Origin: Amphirosellinia nigrospora
Taxonomy: Eukaryota > Ascomycota > Sordariomycetes > Xylariales > Xylariaceae
Assembly (NCBI GenBank): GCA_004123355.1
Contig: SCHM01000002.1
Location: forward strand, 2,170,001-2,234,000
Direction of reading: 5' to 3'
DNA: 64,000 nucleotides
Shown here: positions 1 through 11,111 of the stretch, piece after piece
Layout of the letters: every line of letters begins with the position of its first letter
Numbering within the stretch: position 1 is the stretch's first letter
Notes under the pieces: generated by a model
What the model saw: the letters and a program-made list of their open reading frames with translations, nothing else
What the model was told of the DNA's origin: nothing
Databases searched by the model: none
Program-made: the position numbers and the translations under genes

Positions 1-1989
1 TAGTGTACAAGTAGTGGACAGCAATTAAACAAAACCAGAGCTAATAGGAGGGGTTCTCTCTGGCCCCTCGCTTTCATCTTGCCACATGCTGGAAAGATTT
101 GCGAAGGGAGTCCAGCTCAGTCTTCTGCGTGCAGCTCGGTCTCTGAATCGTTGTATGCTTACAACATGGCATGTGTATGTATGTATGTAGATCTAGGTAT
201 ACGTGCGCATGCTCTAGTAGGGATCTTGTCAGTGATCTTGTCAGTGTACCACATCCGCTGCAGATTACCTAGCCTCAAAGAACTAAACTGGCTACTGGGA
301 GAGACGGTTGCTTTATGATTTGCGCTTCATCGTATTAAAGATACAACAGTGATGTGTTATTTCTGCTGGGACTCTCAGCATCCAATCGAGATCCTTATTG
401 TCATAGTCGAAGGCTACGACTGGGCGTTTACTAGCTTCGTTGCCCGACAACTCATGGTAGACAGTTCAGCCTCCAGCCTCTTGCTTATAATATCCCTTGG
501 CCTCTTTTCACGTATTCAAGTTACTCAGCAAGGACGCATATACTCATATATTATGAAGTATATTATACTTGTAGGATACCCGTTGGTCTTGCCCACATTA
601 GAGTCTGATGTGCAGATTCTAACCTCCATCGTGATATTCTACTAAGTCTCCGCAACATCTCTAAAAGTATGTTCATAGACTGGGTTTTAATTGATAAAGT
701 ATGCTCCTTTGTCGGAGAAAGGAAGGACGCGTGCCACGTCGTACACTGTAATCTTGTTTTATTTTAAGTCTGCAACTCGATGAGATTGCTGTGCGACAGT
801 TCTACTCTGAAGGACACAAACAGGTGCTATAATTAGGACGACACCAAGACAAGGGCTTGTCATTTTACTTGTCTCAACCAGTGGCAAGCAATATACATAT
901 ATACACACCTAAATTGCATTGTATGACGTTGATAGTATAAAAGGCCTTCATAGTTGGCCAACCAAAAACAATGTCACTTGAAGCTTAGCTTGGCGCGCCA
1001 AGCCAATTATCAAGATCGTCTAGATCATTTTATCTACTCCTATTGCTTGCTCCAAGATAGATCAATAATAGTCCGTGTCTCTAAAAAATACTATGAGATA
1101 TACATGAACTTGGTTATAATGATATATATAGCACAATTGACGCTAGCACCATGATCGAAATAAACAACGGGGCTCCCATTAGATCAGATCTAGATGCGAA
1201 TGAGTATAGTATTATTATCCCTAACTTCAGAAACTTTTCTGCTTGCTTAATAGCTTTATTGAGTAGCAGCCTTACTCTTAAACAAATAGAAAGCACAATT
1301 TGCAATCGGCCTTGCTCTAAGACTAAAACTCCATAGCATCTCCAACACATTATCCGCGGCCGTCGTGTTCATTTATTCTCTTGGCGATAATCGCAAATAA
1401 GCCTTTTGGTGGAAACTGTCTGAGTTACCATTCGCTTACTACTTGGGGTTGTCACCTAAGCAAATAGAATTTCTCGTTTTATAAATGTAACATGGATGAT
1501 ATATCCGCCAATTACACTTTGAGAATCGAATCCGCGGCAGTTCTTTAAGCAATCCTTTCATTAAGTCATTTGGCTCTTATATATTGCCATACCAGGATCA
1601 AGGGCGAGGGCCACGAGAGTATCGCACGCAGATCAGCGGATCTCCTCAATACCAGGACATCCGCCCATTTACGGGTCCTATTGGTGGAATATCACTTAAA
1701 CATCCTAATCAGGCAACATGAACAAGTTCGGCTCCAAGCTATACACTGCCACAGCGGTAGGGATGGGATGAGCATCGATATTCTCCACGAATACAATTCT
1801 CCTTCCTGTACGGCATTGTCTCCAAGGCGGGCTTGCCTCTATGTCATAGTAAACATTGTTCGAGTCCTTCAACGCCAAGATGATGGCCAAGATCACGATA
1901 AAGGCGCTAACATCGGAGAGCTCAAGATGAAACTGAGAGATGGAGTAATAGATCATCATGGAGAGGACAGGGCAAATTGACACTTCAGG
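1..1989. other. Left-edge region without a convincing gene
   Basis: About 2 kb with no ORF that I recognise and no intron-linked ORF series. Small ORFs occur on both strands. The longest, on the minus strand at 1705-2058, has an acidic start, but its start codon would sit only about 30 bp from the pectate lyase start and its upstream sequence would be the other gene's TATA region, so I do not call it. The stretch is AT-rich between about 870 and 1600. I see no tRNA or repeat here. Confidence 0.5.
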
Positions 1990-1996
1990 TTCTGTG

Positions 1997-2003
1997 TATA
2001 TAA
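1997..2003 (+). promoter_or_regulatory. TATA box of the pectate lyase gene
   Basis: A TATATAA heptamer lies 87 bp upstream of the pectate lyase ATG at 2090, in the right orientation and at a plausible distance for a fungal core promoter with a short 5' leader. Strong TATA boxes are common in inducible secreted-enzyme genes. No transcript data support it here. Confidence 0.55.
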
Positions 2004-2089
2004 GGTCGAGGTCGTCGAAGAGGGAATCTTGTGTTAATGATTCATCACCATCACTCATCTAAGATTCCACGTCTCAAGAAACAGGCAAG

Positions 2090-3165
2090 ATGAAGTTCTC
2101 CGGCATTTTCTCTACCCTAGCCCTCTGCTCTCTGGCTCACGCCCAGACTGAGGCCGGTATGTTTCATATTTTCCCCACCGCCGCTGATACTTGAACCATA
2201 TTTTACTAACCCGGAACAACAGTCGAGGTCATCACTAGCTTCGCCACCAAGACCACCAATGCCGTGCTCGACAAACGAGCCACGCCGACAGGCCTGACTA
2301 CATCGCTACCCGCTTCAGCAGGTGCCGTGACTTCCGCTGCGGCTATCCCCGTCAGCGGCAGCTTCGACGGTGGCATGAAGCGATATGAGCGATCAGGTAT
2401 AGTTCCCTGACATGAGGCGAGTCTAAAACAATGTTGAAGGTTGCTGACAACATATAAATAGGCAGCGTGTGCCAGGGGCAAACCGAGACCGGTGAGGCCG
2501 ATGCCATGTTTATTCTCGAGGATGGCGCTACACTCTCGAACGTAATCATCGGCGCTGGTCAGGCGGAGGGTGTCCACTGCCGAGGAACTTGGTATGTTGC
2601 GATATCTCACCTTCAATACTGCTCCGACGCCGTACTAATCATTGGGAACCATACAGCACAATCAACAACGTCTGGTGGGCCGACGTTTGCGAAGACGCCA
2701 TCACATTCAAGCAAACCAGCGGTACATCCTATATCAACGGCGGCGGCGCCTTCAAGGCCGACGACAAGATCATCCAGTTCAACGGGCGCGGCACCATCCA
2801 GGTGAAGAACTTCTACGCCAACGACTACGGCAAGGTCGCGCGAAGCTGCGGAAACTGCTCCGACAACGGTGGCCCGCGAAACTTCATCAGTAAGGACTCA
2901 CTTACCCTTTCCCTTCCCCTTCCAGAGAAGCGTGCGAGATTAACAGAGGACCAAAGTGGACAACGTAGTCGCCCACGACGGTGGCGTCATTTGCGGCATC
3001 AACACCAACTACGGCGACACATGCAAGATCTCGAACTCGTGCCAGGACGACGCCAAGTATTGCGACCGATACGAGGGTAATAGCAATGGCGATGAGCCTA
3101 GCAAGATTGGCTCGGGCCCCGACGGCACATACTGCACGACAAGCAACGTGAACACAGACTGTTAG
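2090..3165 (+). CDS. Secreted pectate lyase, polysaccharide lyase family 3
   Basis: Five exons (2090-2156, 2223-2396, 2462-2591, 2657-2889, 2957-3165) give 270 aa with no frame break. Residues 1-18 form a signal peptide ending in AHA, followed by a Ser/Thr/Ala-rich stretch with a KR site near residue 40. From about residue 80 the sequence is the PL3 beta-helix domain: a GSVCQGQTETGEADAMF-type start, the VIIGAGQAEGVHC segment, NVWWADVCEDA, then GRG and ARSCGNC with many paired cysteines. PL3 enzymes cleave de-esterified polygalacturonate by calcium-dependent beta-elimination outside the cell. The last intron uses an AAAG acceptor (2955-2956) with a branch-like TTAAC just upstream; other nearby AGs put a stop in frame. 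A TATA box precedes the gene. It ends convergently with GPI3. Confidence 0.93.
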
Positions 3166-3696
3166 ATTAAGCAGAGTGTCTTTAACGCTAATGACCGAGC
3201 TCTAAGCACTCCTTGTCAGGTTCTCGGCTTAGTCGCTATTAAGTATCACCACCAACATGGTGATAAGATCTGGGAGAGAAAGGGGGCTAGATGTAGCTCA
3301 TTGTACATACTGCTCCTTTTAACTTTCATGTCGATTTCACAATGCATTCATAATGTATTCTGTAACATACACACTAGTTTGTGAAGAGTGTGATTTAGCA
3401 TCGGGGGGTAACTTTCTGCTTAGAGTCGGCGTTTTGAAGCGGGTTTCAAAAACGGCCATCTACATGATGCAGTAAAATCTCCAAAATAGCGATTGCTTGA
3501 ACAGATTATATAATTATTTATAAGGCACTATGTGAATCCATTAGACTAAGCATGGGTCGTTCATTCGTCTATTCGTATCTGGATATGTATAAAACCCATG
3601 GGGGTTTTTGGAGGAGACTTATATCTCTATCTAGCCACGAGAAGATAGCTCTTCACTATATCGAAGCTACTGCTTCGTACACTTAGACTAAGTTTC
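3166..3696. other. Convergent intergenic region
   Basis: Shared 3' flank of the pectate lyase and GPI3 genes, 531 bp and moderately AT-rich. It should hold both polyadenylation sites. No ORF or repeat of note was seen. Confidence 0.6.
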
Positions 3697-5201
3697 TTAC
3701 TCCTCATCATCACTCGAAACTGGCGGCTTCCGCGGCCAGTCACGTGCAATGTCGATTTGGTCTTTGGGCCACCACCACTCGCAGAAAACAAATATTAAAT
3801 AGTCAATGACAACACAAAGACAAAACAGCTTGCCAGCCCACACGCCACATCCGTAGTAGCGTTTTAGGCGATCAATGAGAGCCAGATTACGGCCTCTCGT
3901 GGCACTCCAGTGGGAGGCATTACCGATGTCTGTCCCGTAGAACTCGTCCTCGCCAATATCACCCGATATACCTCTATACACGCGCTCGGTCCGTTTGGCT
4001 ACGTTTTTCCAGGAATACATTGACTTCACTTGTTCGTGAAATCTCTCGGTGCGAACTTTATTCGCACGGAGAGCTGCAATCGCTCTACCCGTGGCAGCTA
4101 CAAGGTCATTCTCTTCAGGCTTTGCGAAGACGGTCATGTGTGAAGGTAGTACCTCGGGATACCACCAACGGCCGTGCAAACAACATACAGTCCACAACTT
4201 GCCGCTTCGACTATCACGGTACCGAACGCCTCTGTTAAGCTAGGATGGAAATAAATGTGGCCTCTGACCATGATTTCTCGCACCTTTTCGTGGCGCACAG
4301 GTCCTAACATCTCTACCTTGTCCTGCAAGACATTTTGTTCGATCATTTGCTGTAAATCAATAGCTTTAGGTCCGGAGCCAGCAATTATAAAGCGAGTATT
4401 AGGGTGATTCTCGAGGATACGAGGGATAGCTGCAGTGAGTAGATCGGTCCCCTTATTATAAAAAAGACGGCTGACCACCACGATAGTGAGGGTGTCATTG
4501 GGCCCGAGAGGATGGGCAGGCAAAGGATGCTGAACAAATGGTAAACTGCTCGACTCAGGGCGCGGCAATGGCTTGAAGTCGTCGGAAACGAGAGCGTTGG
4601 GAATGACGGAGACCATCAGAGGGTCAAGAGCCGCTCTAAGAACGGTGTTCTCCTTACTTCAAACAAGTTCAGCTTTTCAAACTAATATCATGCCAGGAGA
4701 CCCGGAAAAAGGCACTCACCATGTATGGCTAACACAAACAACATGATCAACGTCACTCAGGGTAAACTTAAGCAGCTTGTTGGTTAAGATGCTGCCTGTA
4801 TCGGCGAAGCCAACCAGAGAATGATCGGTGAAGACAGTACGCAGGCCCATAGTTCTACCATGTAGAATAGCCTCCTGGCACAGGGTGCTCATTGTAGCAT
4901 GGCCGTGTACAATCTCGATCCGCTCTCGAATAATGATATTGCGAAAGAGGGGAAAGAAGGAGAAGACTGTGGGGAAGGTAGAGGAGCGATAGATGACGGC
5001 GAAGGGGACATGGAAGACCTTGACGCCGTTGGTCAGGTATCGGATACCCCGTCGATCGTCATATGAATGGGTGATGACAATGACTTTGTGTCCACGGTCG
5101 ATCAGCTTAGTGGCGAGTTGGTAGATGTGGCTCTCGACTCCTCCGGGTTGAGGGTAGAAGAAATCGCACACCATGGCGATGTTATACGTTCGACGCGGCA
5201 T
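3697..5201 (-). CDS. GPI3: GPI-anchor GlcNAc transferase catalytic subunit (PIG-A/GPI3)
   Basis: Catalytic subunit of the ER complex that transfers GlcNAc from UDP-GlcNAc to phosphatidylinositol, the first step of GPI-anchor synthesis. Exons are 5201-4720 and 4656-3697. The intron splits the Cys codon of CVSHTCKEN. After the start ([17 protein letters not shown]) come the GT4 glycosyltransferase fold, the EX7E motif in [11 protein letters not shown], and a C-terminal membrane segment ([11 protein letters not shown]) with the [14 protein letters not shown] tail, matching yeast Spt14 along its length. One base is missing near 4153-4158: the frame changes exactly within the conserved VGGIPEVLP motif (CCGAGG where CCGGAGG is expected). 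Adding one base gives 480 aa, the family length. I chose the [10 protein letters not shown] start; an in-frame Met lies 32 codons upstream. The homologue is essential in yeast, so a sequencing error is likelier than a dead gene. Divergent from DBP6. Confidence 0.95.
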
Positions 5202-5791
5202 CGTGGCAGCCAGGGCGCAGGGGTGACGATGGCAGGCAAGAGTATGGTTGGAGAGTATATCAGGCTGTAGATTCGAAAACGCGAATGTTATGCGCAAGGC
5301 ACTTTCATCGGCAAAGAAATGGAAGTGAAGTCGTCTGTTCGTGGGGGACGGTGGTTGAACATGGTCGAGGGACAGCCGACGCAGATGATGGGAACTCGGA
5401 AAATGCTAACGGGAGGCGGAAGTCGTCGCTTCTAAATTCTACGAGAACGACGTCGTCATCTATAGCCATGTTTATATAGATAGCATCAAGAAGGCAGGAG
5501 ATGAAGACAACATTGAAGCTTCCGTGTCAACATTGCGCACGCACTTCACATGCTTGGAATTTAGGCGTTTAGGGAAGCCATCAACGTTATCCCCACCCAC
5601 TCCCCCACTAATGTTACCACATAAGGTTAGGCTACTAGAGCAACAGATAACATCATCAGCGATAGCGAAGGCGGTCAAATTTCCCGCGACGGCAGAATTC
5701 AGTGCTTGTCTGGTCCATCGTAAAGTGAGATGGTCGCATGTTGTTGCGACCTCTGAACAGGACGGTCTATAGTCACTCTCACCCTGCAGAA
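5202..5791. promoter_or_regulatory. Divergent promoter region between GPI3 and DBP6
   Basis: 590 bp separates the two start codons, so it must carry both promoters. I see no clear TATA box or named operator. Small ORFs in this stretch are not credible genes. Confidence 0.45.
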
Positions 5792-8403
5792 ATGTATTCT
5801 CGCTATGTACCGCCACCCAGGGGCAGTCCAACCCCCCAGACTACAAATTCAATTGCTCCGTCTCAGCCATCCCAGATATCCCACGTCCCGCCAAAACCGC
5901 AACCACCACGTACGCCCGATATGTGCCGCCCCCAAAATCGAATCAACCAACCCTAACTCAAGCTTCACCTGCACAACATGCCTGGTTTAACGAGGATGAC
6001 GAAGCTAATAGGGAGAACCACCCGCTAAGAAAGTCAAATTAAGACAGGAGGAGGCTGTTATCCAGACTCTAGATGGAGAAAAGGCCACAAAGTCTAAAAA
6101 GAGAAACGCAAGACTACTCAGCTGGATGGTTCAGTCGATGGTACTACCGCTATCAACGGTAATGCCGGCGACCGGATTGATGTGCAGACCGAGGCTCAGG
6201 TGGATACGCCCGATGACCCAGAAGATACCGAGATGCGACAAGCATCGGATGGCCTATTGTCACCAGCAAGAGAATCTTTTCCACCAATAAGAAAATGCCC
6301 GGCAGAGGAGGCTAATCAACGTAAAGAAAAGAAGAAGAAGAAGAAAACTAAAGACCATAGGGAGTCCTCGGCTCAGGTCGAGGATGACATTCCCGTTCGT
6401 CACAGAGCCATTTTGGAGAAGAAGGCGAAGTCTATACAACTGGCCCCAGCGATTGGATCAGAAGACGTTATCATGAATGGCGTGGCCTCGAAGGTTGACG
6501 ACGACACATTGCAACGAAAGACACCCGAAATTGAGCTGCATGGGCTGGAACCGATCCCTCAACCAAAGCCAGTAGTACTAGACACGAGTGCGCCTTCGTA
6601 CGAAACCTTGCCGCCTTGGTTGGCGTCGCCAGTTCGAATCTCGATGGACGCTTCCGTACCTTTCGCCGACCTTGGGCACAGTCCAGACCTAGGCATTACA
6701 GCTGAAGTCGCAGAGCGATTGGCTTCGAAAGGTTATAAGCAGGCATTTGCGATCCAAACAGGCATCATACCACTTCTTCTGCCCAATCACTGCAAGAAAA
6801 TGCAAGGCGATGTATTAGTCTCTGCGGCAACCGGCTCAGGCAAGACACTTGCTTACACGCTACCAATGATTCGGGATATCAGCCAAAGCAACCGGCATAC
6901 CACCAGGTTACGCGCATTGGTAGTGGTACCGACTCGAGAATTGGTGAAGCAGGTGCAACAAGTCTCTGAAGAATGTGCCAGCGTTTTTGCTCTCGATGGA
7001 GCGAAACGACGCGCTAGAATTGCAATGGCCATGGGCAGCCAGTCGTTTGAACAAGAGCAGAATTTATTAATTGAAAGAGAAGAAGTGTATGATCCTAAAA
7101 TGTACCAACAGAGGGTAAAGCGCTTAGCTCGTTTGAATGGACTCAGTCATGGAAGTGATAGTGGTGAAGACTCCGGCTACAATACTGAAGACGAGGAACG
7201 AAATGCAATTCGCAACAGAGAAGACAGGTTACAGACCTTGCCCGATCACATCATTGCGTATAAATCCAGAGCAGACATTCTTATCTGCACGCCAGGGAGA
7301 CTTGTTGAGCACATCAAGTTTACACCAGGATTTTCATTGGACTGGGTCCGGTGGTTAATTGTCGACGAAGCCGACAAGCTACTAGGTCAGAACTTCCAGC
7401 AGTGGTTAGATGTTGTGATTCCCCAACTTCAAAGTCAACATCGAATAGGCGCCCGTAACCATAAACAGTCAAATCTGTCAGGTGTACGTAAGATTATCCT
7501 CAGCGCTACAATGACTCGGGATCTTGATCAGCTCGAAGGGCTCAAGCTTCGTCGGCCGAGCCTCGTCGTGCTGGAAGGCTCTAAACTGCAAGATGAGCCC
7601 AAAAATGGTATTAATCAAACAGAACATGTACTACCCGAACTGCTTACGGAAGCCGCTCTGAAAGTTAGTGATCCTAACCTAAAGCCGCTGTTTCTTATCG
7701 ACCTGCTTCGAAGTTGTCATATTCTTAAAGCGGCCGGTGATACCGGTTGGGGTGCACTGGACGACGACGACGAAACTTCTTCGTCTGGATCGGATTCAGA
7801 TACTGACTCAGATTCGGTTTCGTCTGGGGGTCACACTGGCTTGGAGAAGCCCACCAAGCCCTCCAGAAACCCCGCGAAAACCCAAGGCATACCTTCTGTA
7901 TTGATTTTCACCAAGTCTAATGAGACGGCACTCCGTCTATCACGCCTGCTGGCACTACTAGCCCCAAATTAGAGCCCTTCGTCGGCACACTGACCTCAAC
8001 CATGCCTTACACCACCCGCCGTGACACCTTGCGGTCGTTCAATACTAAGAAGATTCGGATTGTCGTCGCTTCTGATCTCGTAGCTCGAGGTATCGACCTG
8101 TCTTCGCTTGATCATGTTGTCAACTATGACATGCCATCAAGCATAGCCTCATACGTACACCGAGTTGGGCGGACAGCCCGAGCTGGGAACACAGGAAAAG
8201 CTTGGACTCTTTTCACGAAGCCAGAGGGAAGATGGTTCTGGAATGAAGTCGCGAGTGAGAAGGCGATACAACGAAGCAAATCTGTTGAGCGCGTTAGGGT
8301 CACAGAAGAGAAGGATGATACTTTCAACAATAAAGTGGCTACATACGAGGCAGCTTTGGAGAAGCTTGGCCATGAAGCCGGACAAGGACGTCACAAAGGC
8401 TGA
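5792..8403 (+). CDS. DBP6: DEAD-box RNA helicase DBP6 (DDX51 family)
   Basis: Nucleolar ATP-dependent RNA helicase acting early in 60S subunit assembly. The start MYSRYVPPP, repeated downstream as TYARYVPPP, is typical of fungal Dbp6. Then come a Lys-rich acidic N-region, the Q motif ([13 protein letters not shown]), Walker [25 protein letters not shown] (VDEADKL), SAT (LSATMT), motif V ([11 protein letters not shown]) and motif VI ([12 protein letters not shown]). An acidic insert of DDDDE and SDSDTDSD type lies between the helicase lobes (7760-7830). No introns. The reading frame slips by one missing base four times: about 5830-5905, 6010-6040, 6096-6120, and at 7966-7968, where AAATTAG should be AAAATTAG and creates a stop. 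Adding four bases gives 871 aa. All six core helicase motifs are intact, which argues for sequence errors, not decay. Confidence 0.95.
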
Positions 8404-9726
8404 AAGAAGAGTAGTTGAACTTGTATGTATATAGTTAATATTATATGACACTACGGATATTCATGATGAGATTATCAAGTGTCCACGCTCAATCGGTACA
8501 ATAACCATGCGGCCAACTAATGATTAGTTTTGCTCTCTAATGGAGTTATAACTAGTGCTATTTTGTTGCTATACAATGTCCTTGCTACACGATGGAGCTG
8601 TGCTAAGAGTTCGTTAAGTGGTGGGGTAGCGCCTATTCAAGATGTCGCGCGAGTTACGCAAGGAGTCAATACCACAATTACCTTCACATTCAGTGCTGTT
8701 GAAAGAGAAGAATCGCAGCCTTCTTGCCACCCCAATACTGGGTACAACATCTTGTGAGTTGAAGGCAACCTAATAAATCAACGGGTGTATGGAATGGTTC
8801 CAGTTTTACTTGTCCTCTTTAGATATTCTTTGTCACGAAATATGTCATCGTGGCCTACGTCATCGTGTGCTCTTACATGCTTATTAGCGTGCCTGGGGGT
8901 AGATGCTATGTATCATACTTGATAAGTTTAATCAAGACTACGTGGTGACGAATAACGGGCGGGAAGCTCTTGATATTTACATGTCGACGCCTGAGCGTTT
9001 CCCCTGCATCCACGTACGTGAGTCGTCTTGTGATCTTCAATGCCTATAATTCTACACCGATATTTCGGGAATGAGGGTTAGCCGCTACTGTCTAAAGGAT
9101 GAAGATCTCACGAGGCCCTACGTGGGCGGTCGCGAGGCGGCTAGACAACTCGGCGCCTTCGAGTCCAGCGGGACCCGCCAGCGCTGTGCTTTCATGGTTG
9201 GCTGCGTGGCGTACAACACCTTTGATCCCGCCCACGCTCCGCTTTTCGCCGATGGTTTCGATATTATAGTACTGAAGCCGGTCATGGTACAAATGTTATA
9301 AGAGCCGTTCCTGGGCGGCCCGCAAACGAACCTTGTCATCTTATCCAGTGGTCTAAGAGAGGAGAAGAAGGGGCGCATACCCACGGCGCCTGATACGAGG
9401 GGCGAAACTTAAGGCGATGCTAGATCCAACGCTATAAAAACGAGCTGAGACGGGGCATAAAGTTTGTTAGTAGTGCAGGGAATAGCAGTCTTGTGTATTC
9501 TGCTCCGTTTCCGAAAATTATTGTGAAAAGTGGTCAAATCCAAGAGGTACCTACCTTAGGTAATTAGGTATTGATGACGAGGATATGGGGGCGCCCGGCA
9601 TGTGCAACTATCTCTTATGATCCATAAATCGATGTATCCACATACCCCATACACGCATATCGTAGCTGTCAAAGTTCCAAGTTCGAATGCCCAACCCGGA
9701 TTAACATGCGCGCTAACTGTATCCGG
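8404..9726. other. Intergenic region upstream of a MITE
   Basis: About 1.3 kb with no recognisable gene. A GC-richer island at 9071-9400 has overlapping ORFs on both strands but no codon pattern or motif that I can name. No tRNA was seen; a GTTCGAATGC-like string near 9681 lacks the rest of a tRNA. Confidence 0.5.
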
Positions 9727-9728
9727 TA

Positions 9729-10455
9729 ACCGTGCCACGCCCCACTTTATTACGGATTCGCCAGCTCACCCATCCTAAAGTGGGTGCTTATTACCAAAAT
9801 CGCTAGATTATCAATTTAACCATTTCTTTAGACTTTACTTTATAGTTTATTCAATAACTACTTATACTGCTAGATTTAGGACTTAAAAATAAGATAGTAT
9901 ATAGAAAATATATTTTGCTATATATTAGAATTTTTTTAATTTTTTTATTTATTATAGTTTAGGTGTACGGGGTGTTCGAAGTATACTAACAATTTTTTTA
10001 TTCGCTATATAAATTAACAATTCGTAGATTTGATATCTAGCTACAACTACCGGTCGTATAGTTCTTAAAACGTACAATCGAATAAAAAGAATTAATTCGT
10101 ATATGTTCCCGTTGTTGGTTTATTTTTATTATTTTTTTTGCGTTATAAAAAGCTAAAAAATTAAATTTTCTAAAAATAACCTTATATAAATAATGTTACT
10201 TCGCCCTAAAAAAATAATAAAATGAACCGACAACGGGAACGTATACGAATTAATTCTTTTTACTCGATTGTACGTTTTAAGAACTGTGCGACCGGTAGTT
10301 GTAGCTAGATATCAAATCTACGAATTGTTGATTTATGGCAGTTGTATGTGATTATATAAGTGGTTATTTTGGTGATCTGGCGATTTTGGTGATAAGCACC
10401 CACTTTAGGATGGGTGAGCTGGCGAATCCGTAATAAAGTGGGGGCGTGGCGCGGT
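9729..10455. mobile_element. Non-autonomous TIR transposon (MITE) with nested palindrome
   Basis: A 727-bp element flanked by a TA duplication (9727-9728 and 10456-10457). Outer inverted repeats of about 80 bp (9729-9808 and 10373-10455) begin ACCGYGCCACGCC and contain ACTTTATTACGGATTCGCC. Inside is a second pair of inverted arms (about 10016-10160 and 10195-10330), so almost the whole element folds back. It has no coding capacity. TA targets and inverted ends fit Tc1/mariner-type transposases acting in trans; the family assignment is inferred. Arm differences are nearly all transitions, with T on the left where the right arm, reverse-complemented, has C. Confidence 0.85.
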
Positions 10456-10457
10456 TA

Positions 10458-11111
10458 AAGCAAGAGGTTCTTGGGCTGATCATATGTCATTATCGATCGC
10501 TCATTGCTTGTGCGGCGCGGGCAAGAAATTCTTTGCGCCCGCCCAGCGGATTTATTCAGCCCACCAGCAAGATGAGACACGAGGCCTAATCATATGGCAT
10601 CCCTTATTGCACTCATTCCACTCCAGTCATTACCTCCCTCTACTATACGTGTACTGTTACAGACTACTCGTCTACGTATTCATTAGTTGTGAGTGGGAGT
10701 GAGTGAGCGATTCCGCCACGGGCACATGCCATGCGGCCTTAGTATTACCTCATCATCGCCCGCGCACATCCGGACTTGCAAAGACCCCGAGAACAGCACC
10801 ATGCGGCGGAGCCTCCCTCTGCTGCATCACCGCCGTCCTTCAATCTGGATTCGATAGCATCCTTCGCGGCCCTCCTCGTCCAACCTTTCTCCGCCACCAC
10901 ATGTGAGTGTGAGTCGACAGAGGATCGCCGTCTCGACTGCGAATTCGCCTCGCCCTCAACTTCTGCTTCCGCCTCTGCTTCCACTTCTGCTTCCACCTCT
11001 GCCTCTCCCTCTCGCTCTGTGTACGCGTACTGCCCGTTACGATTCTACGATTTACGACACATTTTCACCGGCACTATCCCTTCCCCCGTCCTCCCGCCTT
11101 ACCCGTTCTCC
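10458..11111 (+). promoter_or_regulatory. DGK1 upstream region with CT-rich leader
   Basis: The stretch between the MITE and DGK1. From about 10945 to 11030 the plus strand is strongly pyrimidine-rich with a degenerate CTTCYGCCTCTG-type hexamer repeat. CT-rich tracts are common just upstream of fungal transcription starts. ORFs through this repeat (10745-11267, both strands) are low-complexity Ser/Ala or Glu/Ala translations and not genes. Confidence 0.5.

Noticed and set aside
1705-2058. 117-aa minus-strand ORF next to the pectate lyase
   Set aside because: Its start is 32 bp from the lyase ATG and overlaps the lyase TATA region; no family recognised and an equally long antisense ORF exists.
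9071-9384. Overlapping ORFs on both strands in a GC-rich island
   Set aside because: Three frames are open at once, with no motif and no intron links; open frames here reflect composition.
9681-9705. tRNA-like B box (GTTCGAATGC)
   Set aside because: No A box, acceptor stem or anticodon arm at a suitable distance.
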